Below, in pieces: positions 1 through 10,805 of a stretch of DNA of 64,000 bases (positions are counted from its first letter, which is position 1; the number at the start of each line of letters is the position of its first letter). The position numbers were made by a program, and so were the translations under genes. The notes under the pieces are model-generated. The model made no database searches, was not told the origin of the DNA, and was given only the letters and a program-made list of their open reading frames with translations. Location of the stretch: positions 1-64,000 of the forward strand of contig DATCDN010000118.1 of assembly GCA_036510675.1 (NCBI GenBank), written 5' to 3'. The stretch comes from JAATGI01 sp036510675 (GTDB lineage: Bacteria; Pseudomonadota; Alphaproteobacteria; ATCC43930; CGMCC-115725).

Positions 1-24
1 AAACTCAGGGGTGGTGGCAGATGA

Positions 25-70
25 CGCAACAATCGAATCAAGACTGCCTCCTTTGCGAATCGTTGTTGCG
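25..70. repeat. Imperfect inverted repeat upstream of doxX
   Basis: An 8-base arm CGCAACAA at 25-32 is matched by TTGTTGCG at 63-70. The spacer is about 30 bases and the repeat lies about 80 bases before the DoxX gene. It could be a regulator site or part of a structure belonging to sequence left of the window. I see no gene and no convincing -35/-10 pair in the first 149 bases. Confidence 0.25.
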
Positions 71-149
71 TAGCAGCCGCGAGAGACGAATCAATCTTGC
101 GTCGCCGCCCCGCCAAAATCGTTTTTCCGCAGCCTGTTAGAGTCTGCGG

Positions 150-551
150 ATGAATCGATTGATTGATGGTTTGCTGCTGCTGATCGGCCGGGTGCTGATC
201 GCGGCGCTGTTCCTGCCCAGCGGTATCCACAAGCTCGGCGCGTTCGACCGCACCGTCGCCGCCATTGCCGCGCACGGGCTGCCCCTGCCGGCCGTCGGCT
301 ATGTCGTTGCCCTGCTGGCCGAAATACCGCTGGCGCTAGCGCTACTGGTGGGGCTATGGACCCGCCCGGTCGCGGCCGCGCTGGCGCTCTATACGCTCGC
401 GGCCGCGATTTTCTTTCACAATCACCTCGCCGATCCGGCGCAAGCGGTGAATTTCTTCAAGAATCTGGCGGTCGCCGGCGGTCTGTTTTTCATCGTTGCC
501 CATGGGGCCGGTGCCTGGAGCGTCGACCGGCTGATTAAGCGTCGCGCCTAG
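150..551 (+). CDS. DoxX family inner-membrane protein
   Basis: The 133-residue product is hydrophobic, with about four membrane helices (roughly residues 7-25, 47-67, 71-90 and 103-120). It has the DoxX pattern: an early helix with GRVLIAALFLPSGIHKL, the motif AALLAEIPLALALLVGLWTR, and a late segment AVNFFKNLAVAGGLFFIV. DoxX proteins are small membrane proteins, some linked to thiol-redox or oxidative-stress partners, but most have no assigned reaction. The gene stands alone and converges on a small secreted-protein gene. Family assignment is firm; function is open. Confidence 0.85.
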   Translation: MNRLIDGLLLLIGRVLIAALFLPSGIHKLGAFDRTVAAIAAHGLPLPAVGYVVALLAEIPLALALLVGLWTRPVAAALALYTLAAAIFFHNHLADPAQAVNFFKNLAVAGGLFFIVAHGAGAWSVDRLIKRRA

Positions 552-562
552 TTGACAAGCAT

Positions 563-585
563 CGGGCCGGCGCAAGGCCGGCCCG
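563..585. terminator. GC-rich hairpin between convergent genes
   Basis: A perfect 9-bp stem (563-571 with 577-585) has a 5-base loop. It sits between the stops of the DoxX gene and the convergent small secreted-protein gene. Neither strand has a clear T-run next to it, so it may be a weak bidirectional terminator or an RNA 3'-end stabiliser. Confidence 0.45.
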
Positions 586-612
586 ACTCGAATTCGAATA
601 AAGGCCGCGGGC

Positions 613-879
613 TTAGTTCCAGCCGGCTTCCTTCTCGCACGCTTCCCGCTCGGTCTTATGGGTTTTCTCCCATTTCGTGATCGATTGGGTTTCGTTGTCG
701 CTCATCTTATTGTTCATGCAGGTGCAGTATTTCGTGACCACCTCGACGCCGACCTTGGCATCGGAATTGTCCTTCAGACAACGCGCGACCCATTTCGCAT
801 CGTCGGAATTGGCGAACGCAGTGCTGCTTACCGCGAACACGCTGGCCGCCATCAGCAAGCCGAACATAACGGTCTTCAT
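613..879 (-). CDS. Small secreted cysteine-containing protein, unknown function
   Basis: The product has 88 residues. The N-terminus is a clear Sec signal peptide: basic MK, a hydrophobic core around residues 4-19, and a likely cut after STAFA near residue 23. The mature part is about 65 residues, charged, with four cysteines (one in WVARCL, two in KYCTCM, one in EACEKE). These could form two disulfides in the periplasm. I do not recognise a named family. The gene is monocistronic. It is probably real because the signal peptide and composition are coherent. Confidence 0.7.
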   Translation of the reverse strand: MKTVMFGLLMAASVFAVSSTAFANSDDAKWVARCLKDNSDAKVGVEVVTKYCTCMNNKMSDNETQSITKWEKTHKTEREACEKEAGWN

Positions 880-984
880 GGTTGTCCCCTTTGTTAAAGC
901 ACCCGCGACCGGCGCCGTGGCCGATCATGGCGAAGATGCCATGGATCGCGCAGGAGGGGGTCGAATTTTGCGGTTAAACGCGCG

Positions 985-1524
985 TTATTGCGCCGCGTTC
1001 AGGGCGAGAAGATCGGGCCAGCCATAGGCGATGGCGTCAACCAGTTCGCCGCCGACCCGGATGCGGCGGGTCAGGACGAATTTGCCGCCCATGCGCTGGT
1101 AGAAGAACCGCGACGGGTTGGCCTTGATCACCCAGACCAGGGCCGAGGTGCGGCCGGCGGCGACTAGCCGCGCGAACAGCGCGGCCATCAACTGTTTGCC
1201 GACGCCGCGATTCTGCGCGTCCGGGGTGACATAGAGGGTAAAGATCTCGCCGGCATAGGGCAGGGCCCCGTCGCGCTGGGTGCCGCAATTGCCGAAGCCG
1301 ACGATACCGGCGGCGCCTTGCTCGATCACGATCACGTCGCCGGGGCGATAGCGCATCATGCCGATCCAGGAGGCGCGCTGGCGCTTTTCCGACATGCCGA
1401 TCAGCACGCGGTCGGGCAGCATGCCGGCATAGGTCGCGCGCCAGGTTTCGACCTCGATGCGGGCGATCGCCTCGGCATCTTCGATCTCGGCCTGCCGCGC
1501 CCGGAAAAGCGTTTCGGGTTCCAT
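985..1524 (-). CDS. GNAT family N-acetyltransferase
   Basis: This is a single-domain GNAT acetyltransferase of about 179 residues. It has an N-terminal RARQAEIEDAEAIARIEVET segment, the acetyl-CoA loop near VTPDAQNRGVGKQLM (the R/Q-x-x-G-x-G/A motif A), and a late FFYQRMGGKFV segment of motif B. The substrate is unknown. It follows the esterase gene by a few bases, so the two are probably co-transcribed. An in-frame GTG nine bases upstream (1533) is an alternative start; I chose the ATG. Confidence 0.85.
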   Translation of the reverse strand: MEPETLFRARQAEIEDAEAIARIEVETWRATYAGMLPDRVLIGMSEKRQRASWIGMMRYRPGDVIVIEQGAAGIVGFGNCGTQRDGALPYAGEIFTLYVTPDAQNRGVGKQLMAALFARLVAAGRTSALVWVIKANPSRFFYQRMGGKFVLTRRIRVGGELVDAIAYGWPDLLALNAAQ

Positions 1525-1539
1525 CCCCGCCACCCGGCG

Positions 1540-2535
1540 TCAGCGGCCCGGCGCGCGGATGAAGTCGAGGAGCCGATTGGCCATCCACTCGTCCGGGGTA
1601 TTGATGGTGAACATCGCCGAGCCATGGACGTGACCCGGCACCCACAGCAGCTTCGGGCAATCCCGATAGCGATCGCACAGATCGCCGAACAGCATGCCGG
1701 CCTCCACCTGCATCAGCGTCGGATCGAACTCGTTATAGATGATCAGCACCGGCAGCTTCGGACCGGTGATATGCCGCATCGTGGCATGCATCGCGTAATG
1801 GCTGGTATCCTTGCCGTAATAGGCTTCGTTGGGTGCGCCGGGGCCGACCATGCCGAAGCTCGGCGCCGCCTTGGTCTCGAACGCCGGATCATAGAGGCCG
1901 GAAAACAGGATGGCGCCGGCGAGGCCGGAACCGGCCAGCGGCTGAAAGCGCTTTTCCAGGGCATAGGCGGCGACATGCGCCGCGCCCGCCGATTCGCCCA
2001 TCAAGAAAATGCGTTTGGCGTTGCCACCGTAATCGGCGATATGGGCATGGGTCCAGGCCACGATCCCGGCCATGTCCTTGGCCCCGGTCGGCCATTTATC
2101 CTTGGGGGCCAGCCGGTAATTGGCCAGCACCACGACAATGCCATGGCGGCCGAACCAATAGCCCAGATTGCCATAGAACGGATTTCCCGGCCGCCCGGTC
2201 TTGTCGCCGCGCGTGAAGCCGCCGCCATGAATATAGATCAGCACCGGCATCGGCTGGGCCGGATGCACGCTGGGCTCATAGACGTCCAGCTTTTGCAGGG
2301 GATCGCGGCCATAGGACAGGTTATCGGTGTGCTTGACGCCGTCCTTCGGCGCTTTCGCCTGCGCGGGCAGGAAAATCTTCGCGGCCTCGGGCACCTTCAC
2401 CACCGGGCCGATATCGCGCAGCTTCGCCGCCGTGTCGGGGTCGAGCTGATATTTTTGCTGAGCCAGCGCGGGCGTGGCGCTGGCGAGCGCCAAGGCGCCC
2501 ATCGCCAGAACAAGAATTCGAGCCCTCAGATGCAT
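1540..2535 (-). CDS. Exported alpha/beta-hydrolase (esterase/lipase, BD-FAE/HSL-like)
   Basis: The start is the ATG preceded by a good AGGGGAG ribosome site about seven bases upstream. An open frame continues further up but would bury the signal peptide. The 331-residue product begins with a signal peptide (hydrophobic core ILVLAMGALALASATPALA). The alpha/beta-hydrolase signatures follow: the oxyanion-hole motif YIHGGGFTRGD, the nucleophile elbow FLMGESAGAAH, and a late D plus H (NEFDPTL, PGHVHGSAMF) completing the triad. This family hydrolyses carboxyl esters; an exported form would act in the periplasm. It is operonic with the downstream acetyltransferase. Confidence 0.88.
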   Translation of the reverse strand: MHLRARILVLAMGALALASATPALAQQKYQLDPDTAAKLRDIGPVVKVPEAAKIFLPAQAKAPKDGVKHTDNLSYGRDPLQKLDVYEPSVHPAQPMPVLIYIHGGGFTRGDKTGRPGNPFYGNLGYWFGRHGIVVVLANYRLAPKDKWPTGAKDMAGIVAWTHAHIADYGGNAKRIFLMGESAGAAHVAAYALEKRFQPLAGSGLAGAILFSGLYDPAFETKAAPSFGMVGPGAPNEAYYGKDTSHYAMHATMRHITGPKLPVLIIYNEFDPTLMQVEAGMLFGDLCDRYRDCPKLLWVPGHVHGSAMFTINTPDEWMANRLLDFIRAPGR

Positions 2536-2684
2536 CGCAAGCTCCCCTGGCGCATGGCGCCATCCGCCGCCAACCTTGCCGCGCGTCCCGGTATCGCGCA
2601 AGTCCCACATCGTCGCCCCTGATTCCGCCGCGGTAAATTTTTCCGGGGGGTTGCGGCGGCGCGCGATTGCGCTATTTTTCCGCC

Positions 2685-3224
2685 ATGCCAAAACCCTTCC
2701 TTATTTACGCCGCGCTCACGGTGCTTGCGCTGTGCCCGGCGATGGGCGCGCGCGCCGCCTCCAAGGCGGATGTCTCGGCGGTGAAGCATCTCGGCGGCAC
2801 GGGCGCCTGGGAGGCCTATATTGATGACGCGCCCGGCGGTAAAATCTGCTACCTGATCGGCAAGGCTAAAAAGGTCGAGGGCGGCCGCGGCAAGGCGGAG
2901 GATGTGCGCATGAGCGTAACCCACCGCCCCGCCGACAAAGTATCGAATGTCGTCAATTTCACCCTTGGCTTCCGCGCCAAGAAAGACAGCGACGCCACCC
3001 TCGACATCGACGGCAAGAAATTTCCCCTGTTCACCGACAAGGATGGCGCCTGGGCGCGCGATGCCGCGACCGACCGCGCCGTCGTCAACGCCATGACCCG
3101 GGGCAAGGATGCGATCCTGAAGGCGGAGCCGGAACACGGCGGTCCGACCACCGAAGTCTACGATCTGACCGGCTTTACCGCCGGCGTCGAGCTGATCGAC
3201 AAGGCTTGCGGCACCAAGCGATGA
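2685..3224 (+). CDS. Invasion-associated locus B (IalB)-like periplasmic protein
   Basis: The product is about 179 residues from the ATG beginning MPKPFLIYAALTVLALC. It has a signal peptide cut near ARA. The mature part has the IalB-type beta-rich layout: an early WEAYIDDAPGGKICYLIGK strand pair, a central FTLGFRAKKDSDATLDIDG, and C-terminal TGFTAGVELIDKACG. One cysteine lies at each end of the domain and may form a disulfide. IalB was named in Bartonella, but most homologues are free-living and uncharacterised. Its stop overlaps the rlmN start (ATGA), so the two are translationally coupled. A TTG six codons upstream is an alternative start. Confidence 0.75.
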   Translation: MPKPFLIYAALTVLALCPAMGARAASKADVSAVKHLGGTGAWEAYIDDAPGGKICYLIGKAKKVEGGRGKAEDVRMSVTHRPADKVSNVVNFTLGFRAKKDSDATLDIDGKKFPLFTDKDGAWARDAATDRAVVNAMTRGKDAILKAEPEHGGPTTEVYDLTGFTAGVELIDKACGTKR

Positions 3225-4342
3225 GCATGATCGCCGAGGTTGCCGTCGACCCGCGCCAGGATTTAATCGGCTTGACGCGGGAAGAATTGGCGGCGGAGTT
3301 GGCGATTCTGGGCGCCGCGCCGTTCCGCGCGCGCCAGTTGTGGCACTGGCTTTATCATCGGGGCGCCACCGATTTCGCCGCGATGACCACGCTGGCGAAG
3401 GATTTTCGCGCCGAACTCGATCGGCATTACCGGGTCGGGCGGCCGGCCGTCGCGGTCGGCCAGACCTCGAGCGATGGCACGCGCAAATGGCTGTTGCGGT
3501 TCGGCGACGGGCAGGAAGCCGAATGCGTCCATATCCCCGAGGAGGATCGTGGCACGCTGTGCGTCTCCTCGCAGGTCGGTTGCACGCTCAATTGCCGCTT
3601 TTGCCACACCGGCACGCAATTGCTGGTGCGCAATCTCGGCGCCGGCGAGATTGTCGGCCAGATCATGCTGGCGCGCGACCAGTTGGGCGAATGGCCATCG
3701 CCCCAAGAGGATCGTCAGTTGACCAATATTGTGCTGATGGGCATGGGCGAGCCGCTCTACAATTACGAGAATGTCGCCAAGGCGATCAAGATCGCGATGG
3801 ATGGCGAAGGGTTGTCCGTGTCGAAGCGCAAGATCACGCTGTCGACCGCCGGCGTCGTGCCGATGATCGGGCAATGCGGCGCGGAGCTGGGCATCAATCT
3901 CGCGATCTCGCTGCATGCCACCAACGATGAGCTGCGCGACCAGCTGGTGCCGCTCAACAAGAAATATCCATTGGCCGAATTGCTGCGGGCGTGCCGCGAC
4001 TATCCGGGCGCGCATAATGCGCGGCGCATTACCTTCGAGTATGTGATGCTGAAGGGCATCAACGATTCGCCCGCCGAGGCGCGCGAACTGGTGCGGCTGC
4101 TCGCCGGCATTCCCGCGAAGGTCAATCTGATCCCGTTCAATGCCTGGCCCGGCGCGCCCTATGAATGCTCGAGCGATGCCGCCATCCGCGAATTTTCCGA
4201 CATTGTGTTCGCCGCCGGCTATTCCGCCCCGGTGCGCACCCCGCGCGGCCGCGACATCCTGGCGGCATGCGGCCAACTTAAATCGGACAGTATCCGCAAG
4301 CGCCGCGGCGAGCGCCCGGTTGAGACCGCCCTCGCGCCCTGA
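3221..4342 (+). CDS. rlmN: Dual-specificity 23S rRNA/tRNA methyltransferase RlmN
   Basis: RlmN is a radical-SAM enzyme that makes 2-methyladenosine at 23S rRNA A2503 and tRNA A37. The CxxxCxxC cluster lies at about residues 121, 125 and 128 within GCTLNCRFCHTG. The family's mechanistic cysteine is in the late YECSSDAAI segment. Other signatures are VSSQVGC, NIVLMGMGEPLYNYENV and ISLHATNDELRDQLVP. The length of 373 residues is normal. I chose the ATG overlapping the ialB-like stop because that junction is conserved in alphaproteobacteria. The stop directly abuts the stop of the convergent regulator gene. Confidence 0.97.
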   Translation: MSMIAEVAVDPRQDLIGLTREELAAELAILGAAPFRARQLWHWLYHRGATDFAAMTTLAKDFRAELDRHYRVGRPAVAVGQTSSDGTRKWLLRFGDGQEAECVHIPEEDRGTLCVSSQVGCTLNCRFCHTGTQLLVRNLGAGEIVGQIMLARDQLGEWPSPQEDRQLTNIVLMGMGEPLYNYENVAKAIKIAMDGEGLSVSKRKITLSTAGVVPMIGQCGAELGINLAISLHATNDELRDQLVPLNKKYPLAELLRACRDYPGAHNARRITFEYVMLKGINDSPAEARELVRLLAGIPAKVNLIPFNAWPGAPYECSSDAAIREFSDIVFAAGYSAPVRTPRGRDILAACGQLKSDSIRKRRGERPVETALAP

Positions 4343-5026
4343 TCACGTTTCCTCCCGGCCGCCGGGAGAACGCAGCGTATAGCCGGTGCCCCGAATGGTA
4401 TGAAGCAGCGGGTTGGCGAAGCCGCGATCGATCTTCTGGCGCAACCGGCTGACATGGACGTCGATGACATTGGTCTGCGGATCGAAATGATGATCCCATA
4501 CGCGCTCCAGCAGCATGCCGCGCGTCACGATCTGGCCGGCGTGGCGCATCAGATATTCGAGGAGGCGGAATTCGCGCGGCAGCAGGTCGATCTCGGTGCC
4601 GGCGCGGATCACGCGCCGGGTCAGCAGATCCATTTCGAGATCGCCGACCTTGAGCCGGGTCTCGGCGCTGCCGCGTCGCGTCACCGCGTCGAGACGCGCC
4701 AGCAATTCGGAGAGCGCGAACGGCTTGGGCAGGTAGTCGTCACAGCCGGCGCGCAAGCCGACGACGCGGTCCTCGACATCGCTCAACGCGCTCAGCACCA
4801 CGATCGGCGTCAGGTTTTTCGCCGCGCGCAAGGCGGCGACGATGGAGAGGCCATCGAGCCCCGGCAGCATGCGGTCGATGACCAGGGCATCGAAGGTTTC
4901 GCTGACGGCGCGATCCAGCCCTTCGCGCCCCGCCTCGGCGAGGGCCACGGTATGACCGCTTTCGGTCAGCCCCTTCATCAGATAGGCGCCGACCTCGCGA
5001 TCATCTTCGACCACCAGAATACGCAT
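4343..5026 (-). CDS. OmpR/PhoB-family response regulator
   Basis: An N-terminal receiver domain (about residues 1-115) carries the acidic pair in VVEDD, the phospho-acceptor D in ALVIDRMLPGLDG, and the switch lysine in YLPKPFALSELLARL. A winged-helix DNA-binding domain follows (about 125-222), ending VWDHHFDPQTNVIDVHVSRL and TIRGTGYTLR. It is transcribed away from the HtrA-type protease gene on the same strand, which suggests an envelope-stress role, but no cognate kinase gene is adjacent. A GTG four codons upstream is another possible start. Its stop touches the rlmN stop with no gap. Confidence 0.9.
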   Translation of the reverse strand: MRILVVEDDREVGAYLMKGLTESGHTVALAEAGREGLDRAVSETFDALVIDRMLPGLDGLSIVAALRAAKNLTPIVVLSALSDVEDRVVGLRAGCDDYLPKPFALSELLARLDAVTRRGSAETRLKVGDLEMDLLTRRVIRAGTEIDLLPREFRLLEYLMRHAGQIVTRGMLLERVWDHHFDPQTNVIDVHVSRLRQKIDRGFANPLLHTIRGTGYTLRSPGGREET

Positions 5027-5121
5027 ACGCAAATCCACCCGGCATCACCATTCCCCCTTGCCGCGCCGGACGCCGATGCCGAGTCGCGGGCGTCCGGGCG
5101 GAGTGTTCCTTCGGGGGCGCG

Positions 5122-6711
5122 TCAGCCGTTATCGTCGGCGTTCTTGTCCATCGACACCGCGACATAGGCATTGCTGCCGTTGCGATTGATCAGCAGCAGC
5201 ACGCTCTTGCGCTTGCCGTCGCGCACCGCTTCGAGACGCTTCGCCGCCTCGCGCGGCGAGGCCACCGCCTCCTGGTCGATGGTCTGGATGATGTCGCCGG
5301 GCTGCAGCCCCTCGCGCGCGAACGGGCTGTCATTGGCGACACTGGTGACGACCACGCCCTTCACGCCCTTGGCGATATGGAGCCGGGTGTGCCAATCCTG
5401 ATCGAGTGGCGCCAGCTTCAGCCCCAGGGCGGAGACGTGCTGCGGCTCTTTCGGGGGCTCGGGCGTCGTCGCCGCGGCGGCGAGCTTGGGGTTGTTCGGC
5501 ATCGCCGCGATGGTCGGGTTAAGCATGATCTGGCCGTCCTTGCGCCAGACCTTGACGGTGGCCTTCTCGTTGACCGGCGTCTCGGCGACGATGATCGGCA
5601 GATCGCGGACATGGTGGATGGGGTGGCCGTCGAACGCGGTGATGACATCTCCCTGCTTGAAGCCGGCCTTCGACGCCGGGCCGTCAACGGTGACATCGGC
5701 GACCAGCGCCCCCTCCGGCGTCGGCAGGCCGAGGTTCTTGGCGATTTCCGGCGTGACCTCCTGAATCTGGACGCCGAGCCAGCCACGATCGACCTTGCCG
5801 TGGCCCTTCAATTGCTCGATCACGGGCTTTGCAAGGCTGGACGGAATCGCGAAGCCGATGCCGACCGAGCCGCCATTGGGCGAATAGATCGCCGTGTTGA
5901 TGCCGATCACCTGGCCCGCGAGGTTGAAGGTCGGGCCACCCGAATTGCCGCGATTGATGGCGGCGTCGAGCTGCAGGAAATCGTCATAGGGGCCGGAATG
6001 AATGTCGCGGCCGCGCGCCGAGATGATGCCCGAGCTGACCGTGCCGCCGAGGCCGAAGGGATTGCCGACGGCCAGCACCCAATCGCCCACCTGGGCGGCG
6101 TTGCTGTCGCCCCATGTGACGAAGGGCAGCGGCTTGTCGGTCTTGATCTTCAGCAGCGCCAGATCGGTCTTGGTGTCGCGGCCGATCACCTTGGCGGGGT
6201 GGCGGGTGTCATCCTGGAAGATGACGGTCACCTTGTCGGCGCCCTGGACCACATGGTTGTTGGTGACGACATAGCCCTGGGGGTCGATGATGAAGCCCGA
6301 GCCGAGCGCCACCCGTTCCTGATTGTGCGGCTGGTTGCCGAGGCCGGGCATCTGCTGTTCGAAGAATTTGCGCAGCAATTCGTCGAACGGCGAGTGGCCC
6401 TGCTGACCCTGGTCGGGCGTACTCTCGCCGGGATTGTCGGAATTATCGGAATCGTCGCCGGCGGCGGCGGTCTTGTCGCCCTTTTCCTCGGCGGAGACAT
6501 TGACGACCGCCGACATCACCCGCTTCACCAGCGGGGCCAAGCTGGGCAGCGCCGCCAGGTCATGCGGGGCAACCGCCGTCTCGGCCGCCAGCGCGCTGTC
6601 GAAAGGGACGACCAGCGGCGCGAGGGCAAGGCTGGCTGCCAGCAAGCCGCCCAGCGCATAGCGGCCCCAATGCCGCGAAAATCCCACCGGAGCATTCAGT
6701 CTGGGCAGCAT
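5122..6711 (-). CDS. Periplasmic Do-type serine protease (DegP/HtrA family)
   Basis: The 529-residue product has a long signal peptide (hydrophobic core about residues 19-36). The trypsin-like domain has the full triad: H153 in VTNNHVVQGAD, D183 in TKTDLALLKI, and S257 in NRGNSGGPTFN. Two PDZ domains follow, near residues 300-390 and 420-515. An acidic, glutamine-rich linker lies around residues 76-105. Family members degrade or chaperone misfolded envelope proteins. The following regulator gene on the same strand may be co-transcribed. DegP, DegQ and MucD cannot be separated from sequence alone. Confidence 0.95.
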   Translation of the reverse strand: MLPRLNAPVGFSRHWGRYALGGLLAASLALAPLVVPFDSALAAETAVAPHDLAALPSLAPLVKRVMSAVVNVSAEEKGDKTAAAGDDSDNSDNPGESTPDQGQQGHSPFDELLRKFFEQQMPGLGNQPHNQERVALGSGFIIDPQGYVVTNNHVVQGADKVTVIFQDDTRHPAKVIGRDTKTDLALLKIKTDKPLPFVTWGDSNAAQVGDWVLAVGNPFGLGGTVSSGIISARGRDIHSGPYDDFLQLDAAINRGNSGGPTFNLAGQVIGINTAIYSPNGGSVGIGFAIPSSLAKPVIEQLKGHGKVDRGWLGVQIQEVTPEIAKNLGLPTPEGALVADVTVDGPASKAGFKQGDVITAFDGHPIHHVRDLPIIVAETPVNEKATVKVWRKDGQIMLNPTIAAMPNNPKLAAAATTPEPPKEPQHVSALGLKLAPLDQDWHTRLHIAKGVKGVVVTSVANDSPFAREGLQPGDIIQTIDQEAVASPREAAKRLEAVRDGKRKSVLLLINRNGSNAYVAVSMDKNADDNG

Positions 6712-6849
6712 GGATTTACCTCTTGGGTCGGGTTGGAACGGCGGACGGCCGAAGAATTGCGCGCGATTGTGGCAAGGTCGGGGCTAAACACCGAAGGCGG
6801 CGACGATAGGCGGCCTTATCTTACGCCACCCCTAACCGCCGATTAAATC

Positions 6850-6865
6850 GCGTTCATGTGAACGC
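6850..6865. terminator. Palindromic hairpin just after secA
   Basis: A 16-base perfect palindrome with arms GCGTTCA/TGAACGC lies eight bases past the secA stop. On the minus strand it is followed by a short AT-rich stretch rather than a strong T-run. It is probably the secA 3' end, with modest confidence that it terminates by itself. Confidence 0.4.
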
Positions 6866-6873
6866 CCGCCAAA

Positions 6874-9564
<2,691 letters not shown>

Positions 9565-9593
9565 CGTGACCTCAAAACTGTTTGGAGAATCGT

Positions 9594-9659
9594 AGCACCT
9601 ATCTTATCAACAATTTCCGCCCGGCAGGAAGCATCACGTTGACAGATAAGATGCGTGCT
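9594..9659. promoter_or_regulatory. Large imperfect inverted repeat between secA and ppiC
   Basis: Arms 9594-9608 and 9645-9659 match at 13 of 15 positions as inverted copies (core TATCTTATC and its complement), 36 bases apart. The site begins 30 bases upstream of secA and lies far upstream of ppiC. A second, smaller inverted repeat (TTGACAG at 9639-9645, CTGTCAA at 9665-9671) overlaps the right arm. On the secA side it could fold in the 5' leader; on DNA it could be a regulator site. I did not find confident promoter boxes. Confidence 0.4.
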
Positions 9660-9790
9660 CCCCCCTGTCAATTCAGCCTCCGGTAAACGCGCGGGCCAGG
9701 AGCGGCGTCCTGGAATCGCCGCCCCCGCCAGGGCGATGACTCGTGAGGCGCTTGTCCTGGGACCGCCGATATGCAAGATGGCGCCCGGCA

Positions 9791-9822
9791 GCGCCCGCCC
9801 CCGGCAACCGCCGGGCGGGCGC
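9791..9822 (+). other. GC-rich hairpin in the ppiC leader
   Basis: Arms 9791-9800 and 9813-9822 pair perfectly over 10 bp with a 12-base loop. A short GGTCGTTTTC follows, and the ppiC ribosome site begins about ten bases later. It could be a leader structure or a leaky attenuator. The T-run is too short and interrupted to call a terminator. Confidence 0.3.
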
Positions 9823-9846
9823 GGTCGTTTTCGGAAAGGAAGTTCA

Positions 9847-10788
9847 ATGCTTGCCCGCGCAATTCTCGGTCGCTCCTGGCTGGCGGCCCTCTTCATCATG
9901 GTTCTCGTCGCGCCGCTGATCGCGGTGGCGCAGCCGGCCGAAACGCCCCAGAGCCCGGCCCCGGACCCGGTGATGGCGCGGGTCGATGGCTATGACATTC
10001 ACGGTTCCCAGGTGATGGCGCAAATCCGCCGGTTGCCGGCCCAGACCCAGCAGATGCCGCTCGAAAAGCTGGTGCCGATGATGGTCGAGGCCATGGTCAA
10101 CACCCACCTGATCCAGCTTGCCGCCGAACGCGAGCATCTGCAGGACGATCCCGAGGTCAAGACGCGGATGGCCGCCGCCCTCTCCGATGTCGAGCGCGCG
10201 GTCTATATCGAGCGGCTGGTGTCGAAGGATGTGACCGATTCCAAGCTTCATGCCGAGTACGAGACGTATATCAAAGCACAACCGCAGCGTGAGGAGATCA
10301 ACGCTCGCCACATCCTGGTCAAGACCGAGGCCGAGGCGAAGCAGGTCATCGCCCAGCTTGAGCGCGGCGCCGATTTCGCCAAGCTGGCCAAGGACAAGTC
10401 GATCGATCCCGCCGGCAAGGATTCGGGCGGCGATCTTGGCTGGTTTACCAAGGATCAGATGGTACAGGAATTCGCCACCGCCGCCTTCGCGCTGAAGAAG
10501 GGCCAGTTCACCAAGACCCCGGTGAAGACCCGGTTCGGCTGGCACGTCATCAAGCTGGTCGATCGCCGCTCGGCGCCGCCGGCCACCTTCGACGAGGTGA
10601 AGCAGCAGCTTGCGGCGAAGCTCCAGGGCGACGCGATCTCGGGCAAGGTGAAGGAACTGCGTGCCACCGCAAAGATCGAGACGATGGGCGCGGACGGCAA
10701 GCCCGTAACGGCCCCCCCGGCGGCATCCATGGCACCGGTGGCACCGGTCGGATCGTCGGACATCCCGAAGAAAAGCAACAAGAAATAA
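9847..10788 (+). CDS. Exported parvulin-type peptidyl-prolyl isomerase (PpiC/SurA-like)
   Basis: The start is the ATG after a GGAAAGGA ribosome site; the longer upstream frame is not needed. The 313-residue product has an N-terminal hydrophobic segment (about residues 9-26) acting as signal or anchor. A SurA-like N-domain follows (about 35-140). The rotamase domain (about 145-240) has INARHILVKTEAEAKQVI, a GGDLGWFTKDQMV turn and FGWHVIKLVDRR. Such proteins assist folding of outer-membrane or periplasmic proteins, in keeping with the divergent secA. The tail is proline/alanine-rich. It lies 17 bases before argJ. Confidence 0.92.
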   Translation: MLARAILGRSWLAALFIMVLVAPLIAVAQPAETPQSPAPDPVMARVDGYDIHGSQVMAQIRRLPAQTQQMPLEKLVPMMVEAMVNTHLIQLAAEREHLQDDPEVKTRMAAALSDVERAVYIERLVSKDVTDSKLHAEYETYIKAQPQREEINARHILVKTEAEAKQVIAQLERGADFAKLAKDKSIDPAGKDSGGDLGWFTKDQMVQEFATAAFALKKGQFTKTPVKTRFGWHVIKLVDRRSAPPATFDEVKQQLAAKLQGDAISGKVKELRATAKIETMGADGKPVTAPPAASMAPVAPVGSSDIPKKSNKK

Positions 10789-10805
10789 CGGGGCCGATCG
10801 TCGCG

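Noticed and set aside
1318..2622. 434-codon open frame on the plus strand
   Set aside because: It is antisense to the acetyltransferase and esterase genes, rich in H, R and Q with no fold or signature. High-GC codon bias on the real strand creates such shadows.
5377..6846. 489-codon plus-strand frame opposite the HtrA protease
   Set aside because: Composition is R/D/G-rich without motifs, while the minus strand encodes a complete protease with its catalytic triad.
9655..9846. 64-residue N-terminal extension of PpiC
   Set aside because: It would bury the signal sequence and ribosome site and is basic, low-complexity sequence with no family match.
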